NCBI GenBank assembly: GCA_030688205.1
Contig: JAUYIQ010000013.1
Location: 1 to 6,269 of the forward strand
Direction of reading: 5' to 3'
DNA: 6,269 nt
From: Candidatus Curtissbacteria bacterium
Lineage (GTDB): Bacteria > Patescibacteriota > Microgenomatia > Curtissbacterales > GWA2-41-24
Below are positions 4,931-6,269 of the stretch, in pieces. The notes below the pieces were generated by a model, which was not told where the DNA came from, did no database searches, and saw only the letters and a list, made by a program, of their open reading frames with translations. How positions within the stretch are numbered: position 1 is the first letter of the stretch; the number at the start of each line of letters is the position of its first letter. Both the position numbers and the translations under genes were made by a program.

Positions 4931-6269
4931 TGGACATAACAAATCTCACAATCAAAACTGCAAGCGAAATGCTTGCTTCAAAAAAGATTAAAGCAACAGA
5001 GTTAACTGAAGCTTTTTACAAGAGGACTGTCGAGCTAAACCCCATTCTCAACAGTTTCATCACAATAACCGGTGAAGCAGCGCATGATCAAGCGAAGAAA
5101 GTCGATGAATTAATTGCAGACAAACAAAGACTTTCACCTCTTGGGGGAATTCCATTTGGAATAAAAGATTTATTTTCTACATCGGGAATAAAAACCACTG
5201 CAGCATCAAAAGTTTTGGAAAATTATGTTCCTGTCTATGACGCCACTGTTGTTTCTAAATTGAAAGACGCGAACGCAGTGATTATCGGAAAAACTAATCA
5301 GGATGCCTGGGCACATGGTGCAAGCGGAGAAAACTCCGATTTTGGCCCGACGAAAAATCCCTATAAATTAGAAAGAGTTCCGGGTGGCTCTTCATCTGGT
5401 TCTGCTGCCTCCGTTGCTGCAAATCAGGTTTTAGCTGCAACCGCAACAGATACCGGTGGTTCTACCCGCCAGCCTGCAAGCTTTTGCAACATAGTCGGTC
5501 TCAAACCTACTTATGGACGTGTCTCGCGTTACGGTGTAATTGCCATGGCATCCTCTCTGGATACAATGGGCCACATTACAAAAACTGTCTATGACAACGC
5601 ACTTGTTCTGAATGTAACAGCAGGTCGGGACGATATGGATGCGACTTCTTCCCCTCAAAAAACTGAAAATTACACCAAAGAAATTGAAAAGGGAGTTAAA
5701 GGATTAAAAATTGGTTTGCCAAAAGAATACTTTGACGGTCTCGAGTCAAAAATAAAAGAAATAATAATGACAGCTGTCAAAAAACTTGAATCACTAGGAG
5801 CAGAAGTAGTAGACATCAGTCTTCCCCACACAAAGTACGGAGTGGCAGTCTATTACATAATCCAGCCTTCCGAAGTTTCATCTAATCTTGCCAGATATGA
5901 TGGAATAAGATTTGGGAACAAAAGGAGTAGTTTTGGAGCGGAAGCCAAAAGAAGAATTATTTTGGGAACCTTTACGCTTTCCTCAGGTTATTATGATGCT
6001 TATTACCTGAAAGCTATGAAGGTTCGAAGACTTATTCGGGAGGATTTCACAGAAGCATTCAAAAAGGTTGATACGATTATTTGTCCTGTTTCGCCGACTC
6101 CCCCATTCAAACTTGGCGAAAAAATAGACAACCCACTTGCCATGTATCTTTCCGATATCTATACCACGAACATTAATCTTGCAGGCGTACCTAGTCTGGC
6201 TGTCCCCGCTGGTTTTGTGGATAATCTTCCAGTTGGCATGCAAATAATCGGTCCTGACTTTTCCGAAAA
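4927..6269 (+). CDS. gatA: Asp-tRNA(Asn)/Glu-tRNA(Gln) amidotransferase subunit A, 5' part
   Basis: Glutaminase subunit of GatCAB: an amidase-signature enzyme that frees ammonia from glutamine for use at GatB. The frame is open to the window end, giving about 446 of roughly 480 residues. Counting from the second Met (4930), the catalytic triad is Lys79 in GIKD, cis-Ser154 in PGGSSSGS and nucleophile Ser178 in DTGGSTRQPA, the same numbers as in Staphylococcus aureus GatA. The glutamine-recognition residues of that enzyme (Tyr309, Arg358, Asp425) have counterparts in VYYI (307-310), KRRI (340-343) and LSDI (407-410). A segment before KRRI is about 15 residues shorter than in S. aureus (see findings). 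Two adjacent ATGs (4927, 4930) are possible starts. I chose 4927 because it makes the same ATGA overlap seen at pyrE/pyrD and htpX/gatC; only one residue depends on it. gatB is expected downstream, in this operon or elsewhere. Confidence 0.97.
   Translation, partial: MMDITNLTIKTASEMLASKKIKATELTEAFYKRTVELNPILNSFITITGEAAHDQAKKVDELIADKQRLSPLGGIPFGIKDLFSTSGIKTTAASKVLENYVPVYDATVVSKLKDANAVIIGKTNQDAWAHGASGENSDFGPTKNPYKLERVPGGSSSGSAASVAANQVLAATATDTGGSTRQPASFCNIVGLKPTYGRVSRYGVIAMASSLDTMGHITKTVYDNALVLNVTAGRDDMDATSSPQKTENYTKEIEKGVKGLKIGLPKEYFDGLESKIKEIIMTAVKKLESLGAEVVDISLPHTKYGVAVYYIIQPSEVSSNLARYDGIRFGNKRSSFGAEAKRRIILGTFTLSSGYYDAYYLKAMKVRRLIREDFTEAFKKVDTIICPVSPTPPFKLGEKIDNPLAMYLSDIYTTNINLAGVPSLAVPAGFVDNLPVGMQIIGPDFSE

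Noticed and set aside
327..6243. Minus-strand and alternate-frame ORFs of about 64-116 codons
   Set aside because: All lie inside clearly identified + strand genes, and none has recognisable motifs or sensible starts; they are shadows.
1..6269. Mobile element, CRISPR, toxin-antitoxin or other novel accessory system
   Set aside because: No direct repeats, transposase, tRNA or unexplained intergenic DNA are visible; every base except a 24 nt gap lies in a known core gene family.

Overview
This is a gene-dense, moderately AT-rich bacterial window. Eight genes all run on the + strand with almost no non-coding DNA: the only gap is 24 nt, at 3702-3725. The order is lemA (3' part) - prs - pyrF - pyrE - pyrD | htpX - gatC - gatA (5' part). 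TGA ends pyrF, pyrE, htpX and gatC, and I see no in-frame TGA inside the genes, so the standard bacterial code applies and the UGA-glycine lineages (Gracilibacteria, Absconditabacteria) are unlikely. The compact genes, overlapping starts, weak Shine-Dalgarno sites and fermenter-type enzymes fit a small-genome anaerobe, plausibly Patescibacteria/CPR. That placement is inference; no rRNA or other lineage marker is present.

Region 1 (1-3701) reads as one transcription unit. It opens with the C-terminal 149 residues of a LemA-family protein. A pyrimidine cassette starts at the very next base: ribose-phosphate pyrophosphokinase (Prs) makes PRPP; class 1A-like dihydroorotate dehydrogenase (PyrD) makes orotate; orotate phosphoribosyltransferase (PyrE) joins orotate to PRPP; and OMP decarboxylase (PyrF) releases UMP. 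This covers PRPP supply and the last three steps of de novo UMP synthesis. The earlier steps (carAB, pyrB, pyrC) are not in the window. Junctions are 0 nt (lemA/prs), 1 nt overlap (prs/pyrF), 26 nt overlap (pyrF/pyrE) and 4 nt overlap (pyrE/pyrD).

Region 2 (3702-6269) begins with a TATAAT box 8 nt before the htpX start codon, the layout of a leaderless promoter. It continues with the membrane zinc protease HtpX and then gatC and gatA, subunits of the Glu-tRNAGln/Asp-tRNAAsn amidotransferase, joined by ATGA overlaps. gatA runs off the end.

The most notable points are: (a) PyrD is clearly class 1A by sequence but has serine at residue 130, where class 1A enzymes carry the catalytic cysteine; (b) the pyrimidine cassette lies between lemA and htpX, which are direct neighbours in many bacteria; (c) the likely leaderless promoter of htpX; and (d) a GatA about 15 residues shorter than the S. 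aureus protein just before its glutamine-binding arginine. I found no mobile element, CRISPR array, RNA gene, defence gene or unfamiliar multi-gene system. The window is mostly core metabolism in an unusual arrangement.
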